Positions 44,611 to 53,253 of a DNA stretch of 64,000 nucleotides are shown piece by piece. The DNA comes from Bradyrhizobium amphicarpaeae (GTDB taxonomy: Bacteria > Pseudomonadota > Alphaproteobacteria > Rhizobiales > Xanthobacteraceae), in assembly GCF_002266435.3 (NCBI RefSeq), contig NZ_CP029426.2, positions 5,548,001-5,612,000 on the forward strand, in the 5' to 3' direction. The translations under genes were made by a program, and so were the position numbers. A model generated the notes under the pieces. That model was not told where the DNA came from, made no database searches, and saw nothing but the letters and a program-made list of their open reading frames with translations. Numbering within the stretch: the stretch's first letter is position 1; every line of letters starts with the position of its first letter.

Positions 44611-44892
44611 AACTCCGAATTCCGATAGCCATCCGTAATGATACGGACGCTGGGCGCCCCAGAAATGTGCGGCTTTGGGGGCGGGATTTGATTACCGTCA
44701 ATGTTCCGGCAAGACGGCGTGCTACGCAGGCCTTTCCGCCCCTCGACGGGGGCCAAATTCATCGTTTGATGGCCTAAGCGGCCGATTGACGAGGACAAGC
44801 GAATGGCGATCAAGTCTTTTGGGGCGCAGCGCTGCACCCTGTTTCTGAATGTTTCATCCTGCCTGGAAAGGATCGGATGATGGAGACGCGGC

Positions 44893-45096
44893 ATGGGGAA
44901 CGTCATCAATCTGAATCGTTTCCGGAAACGCGCCGAGCGGGAAGCCTCGGCGAAGCAGGCGGACGCCAACCGGACGAAGTTCGGCCGCACGAAGGCGGAA
45001 CGGTCGTCGCAGGAGGCCTGCGCGGACAAGGCGAAGGCGCATCTGGACCAGCATCAGCTGGACCAGCATCAGATCGATCGCGAGGAGCAGCCATGA
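44893..45096 (+). CDS. DUF4169 family protein
   Basis: 67 residues, beginning MGNVINLNRFRKRAER, the family signature, followed by a Lys/Ala/Gln-rich helical region. Near the C-terminus a 15-base unit (CTGGACCAGCATCAG) is present twice in tandem, giving LDQHQLDQHQ. Function unknown. GGAG lies upstream and the stop overlaps the start of the next gene (ATGA). Confidence 0.85.
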   Translation: MGNVINLNRFRKRAEREASAKQADANRTKFGRTKAERSSQEACADKAKAHLDQHQLDQHQIDREEQP

Positions 45097-45344
45097 AGTC
45101 GCCCGTCGTGAAACGGTCGATCGTCGTCGCCGGGCACAAGACCAGCGTCAGCCTGGAAGAAGCGTTCTGGAACGGCATGAAAGAGATCTCCGGCCTGCGC
45201 AACATGACGTTGTCCGAGCTGGTCGGCGAGATCGACAACAACCGCCAGCAGGGCAATCTGTCGTCGGCGATCCGTCTGTTCGTCCTGGACTACTTCAAGA
45301 GCCGGGCCATGGCCCCCCAGCCGGACAAGGTCCCGGCCCAGTAG
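45093..45344 (+). CDS. Ribbon-helix-helix domain protein
   Basis: 83 residues: VVKRSIVVAGHKTSVSLEE forms the ribbon strand and start of helix A, FWNGMKEISGLRNMTLSEL the helices, a typical RHH_4 DNA-binding fold. GAGGAG precedes the ATG at 45093. Translationally coupled to DUF4169; the pair recurs in Rhizobiales. It probably represses transcription; the target is unknown, though feoAB lies immediately downstream. Confidence 0.88.
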   Translation: MKSPVVKRSIVVAGHKTSVSLEEAFWNGMKEISGLRNMTLSELVGEIDNNRQQGNLSSAIRLFVLDYFKSRAMAPQPDKVPAQ

Positions 45345-45349
45345 CTGCC

Positions 45350-45371
45350 GGAGCGCCTTCGACGGCGCTCC
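45350..45371 (+). terminator. Hairpin after the RHH gene
   Basis: GGAGCGCC-TTCGAC-GGCGCTCC is a perfect 8-bp stem 6 bp after the stop codon. No T-run follows, so it may be a weak terminator or an mRNA-stabilising hairpin. Confidence 0.5.
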
Positions 45372-45458
45372 GCCACCCGTACTTTATAATCGCTCTAAGG
45401 TGCGGTTTCAGCGAGCACGCGCGCTTGACCTCAATGCCTTGCGTTGAAAATACAGGGC

Positions 45459-45734
45459 ATGACCGACACCAATGACACGCGCCCGCATATGCCGCTGGGT
45501 CTGGCCCATCGCGGCTATACCGGCGTCATCCAGCATCTTTCCGCTCGCGAGGCGGGTTCGGCGCTCTCCGACATCGAGCTCGAGAGCCGTCTGATCGAGC
45601 TCGGCTTCGTCGAGGGCGCCCGGGTCGAGATCCTGCACGAGGGGCTGGTCGGGCGCGACCCGATCGCCGTGCGGGTCGACAACATCACGATTGCGGTCCG
45701 CCGCCGCGAAGCCATGGCCGTCATCGTCGCCTAG
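45459..45734 (+). CDS. feoA: FeoA ferrous iron transport protein
   Basis: 91 residues, small SH3-like domain (GYTGVIQHL, RLIELGFVEGARVEIL, PIAVRVDNITIAVRRREA). Cytoplasmic accessory to FeoB. Start uncertain: the ATG at 45459 has AGGG very close, and an ATG at 45489 is the next in frame. 37 bp before feoB. Confidence 0.92.
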   Translation: MTDTNDTRPHMPLGLAHRGYTGVIQHLSAREAGSALSDIELESRLIELGFVEGARVEILHEGLVGRDPIAVRVDNITIAVRRREAMAVIVA

Positions 45735-45771
45735 ATGGCGACCGGACCTCTGATCCCGGACCAGTGATTCC

Positions 45772-47640
45772 ATGGAATTACCCCTGCTGCATCTCGCCCT
45801 GGTGGGCACGCCGAATAGCGGCAAGACCTCGCTGTTCAACGCCCTGACCGGCAGCCGGCAGAAGGTCGCGAACTATCCGGGCGTCACCGTCGAGCGCAAG
45901 GAAGGCTTCTTCGTCACGCCCCTGGGACGCCAGGTCTCGCTGGTCGACCTGCCCGGCACCTATTCGCTGCGCGGCCGCAGCCCGGACGAGGAGATCACCC
46001 GCGACTTCGTGCTCGGCAAGGCCTCAGGCGAGACCGTCCCCGATCTCGTGCTGTGCGTGGCCGATTCGACCAATCTGCGGCTGACCATCCGCCTGCTGCT
46101 CGAGCTGAAGCGCACCGGGCGGCCGATGGCCCTCGTGCTCAACATGTTCGACATCGCGGCCCGCCGCGGCATCACCGTCGACGTCGAGCGGCTCGCCAAG
46201 GAGCTCGGCCTGCCCGTGGTCACCTCGATCGCGGTGCGCAAGGGCGGCACCGCCGACCTTCTGAAGCTGACCGACGAAATCGCCGCAAAGCTCGCCGAGC
46301 CGGAGGCGAACAGCTGGCGCGCGCTCAGCGTCGCCGAGCTGCGCGCGACCCAGCGCGAGGCCGATCGCATCATCGCCGACTGCGTCAGCCTGCCTGCCAG
46401 GCCCGACACCTGGACCGCGCGGATCGACGGGATCGTGCTGCATCCGGTCGGCGGCCTCATCGTGCTCATGCTGATCCTGTTCGTGATGTTCCAGGCGGTG
46501 TTCGCCTGGGCACAGCCGCTGATGGAGCTGCTCAATTCGGGCTTCGATGCGCTCGGCGAGCTCGTTCACGCCACCCTGCCCGCCGGCCTGCTGCAGAGCT
46601 TCCTCCAGAACGGCGTGATCTCTGGCGTCGGCAGCGTCATCGTGTTCCTGCCGCAGATCATCATCATCTTCCTGTTCATTCTGCTCCTGGAAGATTTCGG
46701 CTACATGGCGCGCGCTGCGTTCCTGATGGACCGCATCATGGGCGGCGCCGGCCTGCACGGCCGCGCCTTCATTCCGCTGCTGTCGAGCTTTGCCTGCGCC
46801 ATTCCCGGCATCATGGCGACGCGCGTGATCGACAACAAGCGCGACCGGCTGACCACGATCCTGATCGCGCCGCTGATGACCTGCTCGGCGCGCATTCCGG
46901 TCTACACGCTGATCATCTCCGCCTTCATTCCCGCGAAGGAGGTCTGGGGCTTCATCAATCTGCAGGGCCTCGTGATGTTCGGCCTCTACGCCGCCGGCAT
47001 CATCAGCGCGCTTGCCGTCTCGTTCCTGATCAAGTTCTTCATGCTGCGCGACTATGCGCCGGCGCCGTTCATGCTGGAGCTGCCCGACTACAAGATGCCG
47101 CGGCTGAAATCGATCGCGATCGGCGTCTACACCCGCGCCAAGATGTTCCTGGTGCGCGCCGGCACCACGATCTTCTCGATGATGGTGCTGATCTGGTTCC
47201 TGGCCTCGTTCCCGCAGCCGCCGGCGGGCGCCACCGAGCCCGCCATCGACTTCAGCCTGGCCGCGATCATCGGCAAGGCGCTCGAGCCGCTGCTCGCGCC
47301 GGTCGGCTTCAACTGGCAGATCGCGGTCGCGCTGATCCCGGGCATGGCGGCGCGCGAGGTCGCTGTCGCAGCACTCGGCACCGTCTATGCGATCGAAGGC
47401 GGCAAGGAAGCGGCGGAGCAGATCGGCCAGGTGCTGGCGACGAAATGGTCGCTCGCCACCGCGCTGTCGATGCTGGCCTGGTACATCTTCGCTCCGCAAT
47501 GCGCCTCGACGCTGGCCGTGATCCGGCGCGAGACCGGAAGCTGGACCTGGATGGCGGTGACGTTCACCTACATGCTGGTGCTGGCCTATGCCGCGAGCCT
47601 GCTGACCTACAATGTCGCGGTCGCCCTCGGCGCCGGCTAG
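45772..47640 (+). CDS. feoB: FeoB ferrous iron transporter
   Basis: 622 residues. N-terminal G domain with GTPNSGKTS (12-20), DLPGTYSL, NMFD and TSIAVRKGG; then membrane core with two gate repeats (YMARAAFLMDRIMGGAGLHG and related LIAPLMTCSARIPVY) and C-terminal spans. Imports Fe(II). Somewhat shorter than E. coli FeoB (773), as in many alphaproteobacteria. No FeoC gene follows. Confidence 0.96.
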   Translation: MELPLLHLALVGTPNSGKTSLFNALTGSRQKVANYPGVTVERKEGFFVTPLGRQVSLVDLPGTYSLRGRSPDEEITRDFVLGKASGETVPDLVLCVADSTNLRLTIRLLLELKRTGRPMALVLNMFDIAARRGITVDVERLAKELGLPVVTSIAVRKGGTADLLKLTDEIAAKLAEPEANSWRALSVAELRATQREADRIIADCVSLPARPDTWTARIDGIVLHPVGGLIVLMLILFVMFQAVFAWAQPLMELLNSGFDALGELVHATLPAGLLQSFLQNGVISGVGSVIVFLPQIIIIFLFILLLEDFGYMARAAFLMDRIMGGAGLHGRAFIPLLSSFACAIPGIMATRVIDNKRDRLTTILIAPLMTCSARIPVYTLIISAFIPAKEVWGFINLQGLVMFGLYAAGIISALAVSFLIKFFMLRDYAPAPFMLELPDYKMPRLKSIAIGVYTRAKMFLVRAGTTIFSMMVLIWFLASFPQPPAGATEPAIDFSLAAIIGKALEPLLAPVGFNWQIAVALIPGMAAREVAVAALGTVYAIEGGKEAAEQIGQVLATKWSLATALSMLAWYIFAPQCASTLAVIRRETGSWTWMAVTFTYMLVLAYAASLLTYNVAVALGAG

Positions 47641-47662
47641 CAGCCCCTCCCACAACAAAAAG

Positions 47663-47718
47663 TGCGAAAACAACCCCATGCACAGTAGACGGGGCTCGTG
47701 AAATCAATGGCTTAGGCG
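47663..47718 (+). repeat. Dispersed 56-bp repeat, copy B
   Basis: Plus-strand partner of the repeat at 2043-2098, with the shared blocks CAACCCCATGCACAGTAG and AATCAATGGCTT. It starts 23 bp after the feoB stop. Confidence 0.8.
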
Positions 47719-47768
47719 CAGGCAAAAATCGTCCGCCCAACGAACTCCGCCTTGGTAAGACCGGCGCG

Positions 47769-48083
47769 TCAGCGCGGGCGGTCCTGCCCATCGTCCGGAT
47801 CGCTGTCCGGCTCCTCGATCAGCACCACCGGCTCGTCATAGCCTTTGCGGCTGCTGTAGAACACCAGCGCCATCAGGCCGACGCCGACCACCAGCGAGAA
47901 CACGACGCCCAGCACCAGCGCGACATAGCCCGACGCGGGAACGCTGGTGTCGGTGCTGGTCCAGCCGAGATAGCCGAGGACGCCCGCGGCGGCGAGCATT
48001 GCGCACAAGACCGCAATGAGCAGCCATCTGGCGAGGTTGCCATGCGAGGCGGATGGCGCCGGTTGTCCGTCAGTGCCGTTCAT
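47769..48083 (-). CDS. Small two-helix membrane protein
   Basis: 104 residues. The ATG at 48083 has GAGGAG nine bases upstream. Two membrane helices (LLIAVLCAMLAAAGVLGYLGW and VALVLGVVFSLVVGVGLMALVF) and an acidic tail ending EEPDSDPDDGQDRPR. No family recognised. Last gene of the sulfite dehydrogenase cluster, 29 bp after the DUF302 gene. Confidence 0.8.
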   Translation of the reverse strand: MNGTDGQPAPSASHGNLARWLLIAVLCAMLAAAGVLGYLGWTSTDTSVPASGYVALVLGVVFSLVVGVGLMALVFYSSRKGYDEPVVLIEEPDSDPDDGQDRPR

Positions 48084-48112
48084 GGAGCTTCTCCTCGAGA
48101 AGTCGTCGCGCC

Positions 48113-48583
48113 TCACGGCGCAGTGGCCTTGGTCGCGATCGCATGCAAGGCGCCCGTCATCGCCGCGACGGCAGCCTTCGCCGGCTCGCCGACGCCATGA
48201 CGCCCGGCGAAATAGGCGGGGTCGTTGTAAGACAGCCACGTCGCGCCTTGGTCGTCCTGCCAGACCAGCGCCTTCAGCGGCAGGTCGATGCCGACAGTTT
48301 GCGCCTGCTGCATCAAGGGCGTGCCGCCCTTGGCGTTGCCGAAGATGATGAGATCGGTCGGCCGCAGCTGCAGGCCGACCGCGGCGGCACCCGCCGCATG
48401 ATCGACATGAGCGAACACGGTGAAGCCCTTGGCCTTCACCTCCGCCTCCAGCCGTTTCATCGTGTCCTCGGGCCCGAAACTGCTCTTGATGGTGATGAGT
48501 CCGTCTGCGGCCATTGCCGGTGCCTCCCATGAACATGTCGCTGCGATCAGAACGAGTATCCTGATCAATATCGAAAGCTTCAT
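48113..48583 (-). CDS. DUF302 domain exported protein
   Basis: 156 residues: signal peptide ending near APAMAA, then a DUF302 domain (IKSSFGPEDTMKRLEAEVKAKGFTVFAHVDHAAGA, cited by its parts IKSSFGPEDTMKRL and FTVFAHVDHAAGA, and LIIFGNAKGGTPLMQQ). Function unknown; in this cluster it may serve periplasmic redox or thiol chemistry. Seven bases separate it from the cytochrome gene. Confidence 0.88.
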   Translation of the reverse strand: MKLSILIRILVLIAATCSWEAPAMAADGLITIKSSFGPEDTMKRLEAEVKAKGFTVFAHVDHAAGAAAVGLQLRPTDLIIFGNAKGGTPLMQQAQTVGIDLPLKALVWQDDQGATWLSYNDPAYFAGRHGVGEPAKAAVAAMTGALHAIATKATAP

Positions 48584-48590
48584 CGCCCGC

Positions 48591-49139
48591 TCACTTCCTG
48601 CGGAACAGCTTGGCGGGATCGAACTCCGGTTGTGGAACGAAGCCGTCGCGATTGGGCATCCTGATTTTCGGCAGACTGTCCTTGTCCACCTTGCCGTCGG
48701 CGGGAATGATGCCGTTGAGGCTCAGGATGTAGGCGGTGACGGCATAGGTCTCCTCGGTGCTGAGCGAGCCCGGGGTCGGATAGGGCATCGCGCGATGGAT
48801 GTAGTCGAACAAGGTCGTCGCATAGGGCCAGAAGCTCCCGACGGTCTTGACGGGCGCGTTGGATGCGAGTGTGCCCTGCCCCCCGGCGAGACGATCCTTG
48901 ATGCCGCCCTGGCCGTTGTCGCCATGACAGGCCGCGCAATTGTCAGCGAAGACCTGCTTGCCCTGCACTGCCGTGCCACTGCCGTCGGGCAGGCCCTTGC
49001 CGTCCGGGCCGACGTCGATGTCCCACAGCTTGATCTCGGCAGGCGTCGCCGGACGGCCGAAGTCGAACGCCGACGCGGGTGCGGCGAGCAGGCCGACGGT
49101 GAGGATGCCGGCGAAAAGCAGCTTGTCATGCGAGAACAT
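48591..49139 (-). CDS. Periplasmic c-type cytochrome of the sulfite dehydrogenase
   Basis: 182 residues from the ATG at 49139 (GGGAGG upstream). Signal peptide ending near APASA; one heme site CAACH at 68-72; Met118 in HRAMPYPTP is the likely axial ligand. It overlaps soxC by 14 bp, so it is the electron acceptor subunit, comparable to SorB or the SoxD partner but with only one heme motif. Confidence 0.88.
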   Translation of the reverse strand: MFSHDKLLFAGILTVGLLAAPASAFDFGRPATPAEIKLWDIDVGPDGKGLPDGSGTAVQGKQVFADNCAACHGDNGQGGIKDRLAGGQGTLASNAPVKTVGSFWPYATTLFDYIHRAMPYPTPGSLSTEETYAVTAYILSLNGIIPADGKVDKDSLPKIRMPNRDGFVPQPEFDPAKLFRRK

Positions 49140-50397
49140 TGCGAACCCTCCCGGCGTCGTCGATGCTCCAGGTCTGCTGGGCGTTGTAGTGGAACAGGGC
49201 ATTGGTCCCCATCGCGGCGATGAAGGTCTGCCGGTCCGGCTGGGCGTTGCCTTGTTCGTCGGTCGAGCGGCTGACAATCCGGGTCGGCTTGCCGTCCCAG
49301 ACCCAATCCATCTGGAAGCGCACCTGCGCCTTGGACAATACCGGCTGAGCCAATTGCGCCTGCTTCCACGTTTGGGCGCCGTCGGTCGAGATCTCGACCT
49401 TGGCGATCTTGCCATGGCCGCTCCAGGCGAGACCTGAGATGCGGTTATAACCCGGCTGAATCTGCATCATGCCCGACGGCTGCGTGATGACTGAATTGGT
49501 CTCCATCCTCAGCTGGAATTGCCGTGCCTTGCCGTTCGCGAGCAGTTGCGTATAGCGCGCCGTCTCCCAGCGCGTCATCCACGGCGCGTTGCCGAATTTG
49601 AGGCGGCGCAGCCATTTGATGTTGAGGTTGCCTTCGAAGCCGGGCATCACCAGCCGCATCGGAAAGCCGTGCGCGGGACGCAGCGGTTCGCCGTTCTGTC
49701 CGTAGGCGACGAAGGCCTCGTTCACGATCTCCTCGGTGAGCGGAATGCTGCGGTCGACGCCCGCACCGTCTCCGCCCTCCGCCAGCATCCAGGTCGATCC
49801 CTTGTCCTTGGCGACGAGGTCGACCAGGAACTTCAGGGGCACGCCGGTCCACTCGTTGGTGCTGACGAGGCCGTGCGTGTTCTGCACCGTCAGATCCGGA
49901 TCGGCCTTTTTCCAGTTTTCCCAGCCATTGCCGGTGCATTCGATGAATACGATTCGCGTGACCGACGGCATCCGCTTCAAATCGTCGAGGCTGAAGACCA
50001 GCGGCTTCTGCACCATGCCGTGAACCAGCAGCCGGTGCTGCGCGGGATCGATGTCGGGCACGCCGGAATGGCTGCGCTCGTAATGCAGATCGGTCGGCGT
50101 GATGTTGCCGACCAGCTTCTGGTGCGGCGTCTTGGAGTTGATGGCATCGCCCGGATCGACGTTCCGCTTGCCCGGTGTGGCCTCGGGAATGCGGTCGAGT
50201 TTGGCGAAACGGGAGCGCTCGCTGTGCGCGCTGAGATCGGCGCCTGGCGCGCGATCCGGGACGTCGGCCAGTGTCTCTGCCCGAGCTACCTCGCTTGCAG
50301 CGACCCCCACGAGGCCCGCCGACAAGCCGCCCACAAAGCCGCGGCGAGAAACGCCCGCGGATCGTGGCAAACTTTCGCTAGATGTCTTGAACGTCAT
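49126..50397 (-). CDS. soxC: Sulfite dehydrogenase molybdenum subunit
   Basis: 423 residues. Tat signal with SRRGFVGG (Arg18-Arg19) for export with cofactor. Oxidoreductase molybdopterin domain with the cofactor-ligating Cys154 in VFIECTGNGWENW and a dimerisation (Mo-co) domain at the C-terminus. Oxidises sulfite, or sulfane sulfur as part of a Sox complex, in the periplasm. No soxXYZAB genes are in the window. The ATG at 50397 has GGGAG upstream. Confidence 0.92.
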   Translation of the reverse strand: MTFKTSSESLPRSAGVSRRGFVGGLSAGLVGVAASEVARAETLADVPDRAPGADLSAHSERSRFAKLDRIPEATPGKRNVDPGDAINSKTPHQKLVGNITPTDLHYERSHSGVPDIDPAQHRLLVHGMVQKPLVFSLDDLKRMPSVTRIVFIECTGNGWENWKKADPDLTVQNTHGLVSTNEWTGVPLKFLVDLVAKDKGSTWMLAEGGDGAGVDRSIPLTEEIVNEAFVAYGQNGEPLRPAHGFPMRLVMPGFEGNLNIKWLRRLKFGNAPWMTRWETARYTQLLANGKARQFQLRMETNSVITQPSGMMQIQPGYNRISGLAWSGHGKIAKVEISTDGAQTWKQAQLAQPVLSKAQVRFQMDWVWDGKPTRIVSRSTDEQGNAQPDRQTFIAAMGTNALFHYNAQQTWSIDDAGRVRNVLA

Positions 50398-50613
50398 AAT
50401 ATCTCCCGTCGGTCGTCGTGCGTTTTGAAAATCTCGGCGGCTTCCATTGGGTGACATTGACCGAACGCTGCGAAGATTGCCCGTTAGGTTGTGTTAGAAG
50501 CCATGAGGGACCGCTCCCCTCGTTCGCGCGATGGCCCGATCGGGGAATATCCGGCGCTCAATGACGGCGCCGCACGCGAGATCCAACCAACGTCGAAGCC
50601 GCGGCCTGATTCC

Positions 50614-51111
50614 ATGGACCAATTCGTCACAGAACGACTGACCGCGGAGAGGCTGAACGGCAGTCACCTCGCCGACCTCGTCGCGCTGCATCAGGATCCC
50701 GACGTGTCACGCTATCTCGGCGGCGTACGTTCGGCGGAGACGACGAAGGCTTACCTCGGCATCAACATGGCCCATTGGGACCGGCACGGCTTCGGCCTTT
50801 GGGTGCTGCGGACGACAGATGGCGCGTTTGCCGGACGCGCAGGCGTTCGGCACATCCTTGTCGATGACGTCGATGAAATCGAGATTGCCTATGCGTTCCC
50901 GCGCAGCCTCTGGGGCCGGGGGTTTGCCAGTGAGGTCGCGACCGCCCTGACCAGGATCGGGCTGGCGGAGCTCGCCTTGCCGTCTCTCATCGGCATCGTC
51001 TATGCCGGCAATGTTGCGTCGCGCCGCGTGCTGGAGAAATCGAACTACCTGCTCGAGCGGAGCACCGACCGTCACGGCGAGGACGTGGTGATCTACCGCA
51101 TCCAGCGGTGA
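50614..51111 (+). CDS. GNAT acetyltransferase, RimJ/RimL type
   Basis: 165 residues from the ATG at 50614; in-frame starts at 50503 and a GTG at 50491 are possible. Opens FVTERLTAERLNGSHLADLVAL, with acetyl-CoA loop SLWGRGFASEVA and NVASRRVLEKSNY, as in GNAT_3 enzymes. The substrate is unknown. Divergent from soxC. Confidence 0.85.
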   Translation: MDQFVTERLTAERLNGSHLADLVALHQDPDVSRYLGGVRSAETTKAYLGINMAHWDRHGFGLWVLRTTDGAFAGRAGVRHILVDDVDEIEIAYAFPRSLWGRGFASEVATALTRIGLAELALPSLIGIVYAGNVASRRVLEKSNYLLERSTDRHGEDVVIYRIQR

Positions 51112-51236
51112 GAGCCGCTGGACCTCCTGCGCGCTGACGACGACCGGCCCGGATGCGCCGCTCTCAGAGCGGCCCGGGCTGCGCCACGATCAAACCGGTA
51201 TCCCCAGTCCGACCGGCCGATGTCGCACCGCGGGTC

Positions 51237-51479
51237 TTACCTGAAATATCCCAGCACGAGATCGATGTCCGAGCTGCCGGCGACAGCGCCGTTCAGCTCG
51301 GCGTCGATGACGCGGCGGCAGGCGTCGATCGCGGCGTGGTCGCCGAGGTCGTTGGCGGCTTCCAGCACGAGCCAGGCCGCGTCCACCGACGCCTTGTCGG
51401 GTGCTCCGCCGCCGAGATCGGCGGTGACGGCGCTGTCGAGGTTCTTCTTGCGAACCGCGGTGCCGAATTGAGGCAACAT
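51237..51479 (-). CDS. Small uncharacterised protein beside DUF2336
   Basis: 80 residues from the ATG at 51479 with GGGGAG upstream. Mostly helical (ASVDAAWLVLEAANDLGDHAA). No motif, signal or membrane span. It starts 47 bp after the DUF2336 gene in the same direction, and is probably cotranscribed with it. Family not recognised. Confidence 0.72.
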   Translation of the reverse strand: MLPQFGTAVRKKNLDSAVTADLGGGAPDKASVDAAWLVLEAANDLGDHAAIDACRRVIDAELNGAVAGSSDIDLVLGYFR

Positions 51480-51526
51480 TGCAAATACTCCCCTTTGAAT
51501 TCCGGGACGATGCTCAGTGCAACTGT

Positions 51527-52648
51527 TCAGTGGACCTGAAGCTCGGGCTGACGGCCGCCCGAGGCGGAATCGGCGGCGGTCTTGCGCGACTGGTAGAACT
51601 TCAAGACGCTGCGCGAGGTCTCGATCTTGAGCCGGCCGAAATCGCGCTCGTTGTCGTGCAGCTCGCGCGCCGTGATCAGATGATCCTTGGCACCGAGGAA
51701 CAGCAGCGACATGGTCGTGTCCCAGGTGAAGTCGAGCGCCTTGCACAAGACCAGTATCATCTCGCGGTTGCGGTCCATCATCGCGCGCTCGATCACGTCG
51801 ACCGGCAGTGCCGACAGCAGCGACAGGCCGATCTGCACCTCGTCGAAGCGGTGCTGGCGCGCATAATTCGAGATCGAATCCTGATTGAGATTGCCCTGGC
51901 GATATTGCGTCGTCACCACGCGCTTGGCGACGAAATAGCTGCGCGAGGACGGGCCGAACTTGGACTGAAGATCGCCGGTGACCTCGGTCACCGAGCTCTG
52001 GATCTGCGCCATCATTTCGGGCCGCTCGGTCTCGAGCCGGCGGCGGACGTCTTCCGACGCCTTCGAGATCAGCTGCTGGAAGATATGGCGCGGCACGTCC
52101 TTGCGCAGACCGAGCTGCTCGGCAAGGATCGAATCGCCTTCGGCGCGGCGGACCATGTGCAACAGGCCCGAACCGGAGAAGCGCGCGCCCTCGTTCCTGG
52201 CAACCGACGTCACGACCTCCTGATCGCCGCGCTTGACCAGCACGTCGGTGACGGCCTCGCCAATCGATTTGCGCTGGGCGATCGCGAGCAGATGCGACTG
52301 GCCCTTGGTCATGGCGTTCTCCAGCAGCATCTTCTCGTCGAGACGATCGGAGTCGCGCAGCACGGGACCGGCGACCGCGATCTCGTCGTCGAATGCCAGC
52401 TTTTCGATGACGTTGAGCGGAGCTTGATCGCACCCCGACATCAGCTCCGACAGCTGCGCGCGCGCGGCGACTTCGATCTCGTCTGCCAGCCGGCCGATGA
52501 CCTCGCCGAACGTGCTGATCTCGTCGTCGCTGTAGCGGCCGGTGATCAGGATGTCGGTCGCATGCCACAACGCCTTCGCCCGGCTCTCGTCGGAGCCGCG
52601 CGCGATCGCGTCGTCCAAATCCTGTAGAAGCGTCTTCGCCCCGTTCAT
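51527..52648 (-). CDS. DUF2336 domain protein
   Basis: 373 residues of predominantly alpha-helical, repeat-like sequence (HATDILITGRYSDDEISTFGEVIGRLA, cited in part as TGRYSDDEISTFGEVIG; then KGQSHLLAIAQRKSIGEAVTD). The family is widespread in Bradyrhizobium and has no assigned function. No signal peptide or transmembrane span. Confidence 0.85.
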   Translation of the reverse strand: MNGAKTLLQDLDDAIARGSDESRAKALWHATDILITGRYSDDEISTFGEVIGRLADEIEVAARAQLSELMSGCDQAPLNVIEKLAFDDEIAVAGPVLRDSDRLDEKMLLENAMTKGQSHLLAIAQRKSIGEAVTDVLVKRGDQEVVTSVARNEGARFSGSGLLHMVRRAEGDSILAEQLGLRKDVPRHIFQQLISKASEDVRRRLETERPEMMAQIQSSVTEVTGDLQSKFGPSSRSYFVAKRVVTTQYRQGNLNQDSISNYARQHRFDEVQIGLSLLSALPVDVIERAMMDRNREMILVLCKALDFTWDTTMSLLFLGAKDHLITARELHDNERDFGRLKIETSRSVLKFYQSRKTAADSASGGRQPELQVH

Positions 52649-53253
52649 TTCGATAACCCCAGTTCTTGGTGCGTCATCCCGACGATGCTGGCGGGATGCC
52701 GGATTCCTCTGGGAACAAGACTAGGGAACAAACGCGAGAATCCGGTAAAGCCGGCAGATCAGTTTTGCCGACGAGAATTCATTCAAATGCGAGCGAATGG
52801 ATTCACTGCGAGACAAGGAAGGGGTGCGCTCCCTCGCCCGCTTGCGGGAGAGGGCTGGGGAGAAGGTGTCTCAACAGAGGGATTCGCCCAGAGGAGAGAG
52901 CCCCTCCCGCGCCTACGGCGCGACCTCCCCCGCAAGTGCAGGGCAATCGCAGATGAGAAACCGTGGCGGGAATCTCGCCCGTAGCCATCCTTCGAGACGC
53001 CCGCCTCCGGCGGGCCCTCAGGATGACGACGGAGTCCGCAGCGGCCATTTCAACGGACGCGACTGCAACTCAGCCTCATCCTGGATGGACCGCCACCTGG
53101 TCCGCGCAAAGCGCGGCCCGATGACAAGCTCCGCGGTCGTCTCGAAGGACGAGGCGCTTGCTCAGGCCCATCCGAAAAGTCATATGCGATAGCCCTGCCC
53201 GCAAGCGGGAGAGGTAAGAGCAGCCCGCGGCCCAACCTCCCAACCAACCCGCC
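52649..53253. other. Intergenic stretch of REP-like repeats
   Basis: About 600 bases with no gene. Recurrent pieces CCCTCGCCCGCTTGCGGGAG near 52834 and CCCTGCCCGCAAGCGGGAGAGG near 53195 are inverted relative to each other, and CCATCCTTCGAGACG/GGGCCCTCAGGATGACGACGG near 52985 resembles the repeat at 17849. Short frames on both strands are unconvincing. Confidence 0.65.
52834..53216. repeat. Cluster of inverted CCCGCTTGCGGG repeats
   Basis: Palindromes centred on CCCGCTTGCGGG and CCCGCAAGCGGG bracket a block that also carries a GTCCTCAGGATGACG unit. Typical non-coding repeats; possible transcript end for DUF2336 or AsmA. Confidence 0.6.

Noticed and set aside
45425..45440. FixK/FNR-like box before feoA (TTGACCTCAA)
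   Set aside because: The half-sites are only two bases apart instead of the usual spacing, so it is probably chance.
46024..48200. Very long frames on both strands over feoB (551 and 715 codons)
   Set aside because: Both are shadows of feoB; low-complexity Arg/Ala/His composition and no motifs.
52797..53192. 131-codon plus-strand frame in the DUF2336-AsmA gap
   Set aside because: It translates inverted repeat DNA and lacks a ribosome site.
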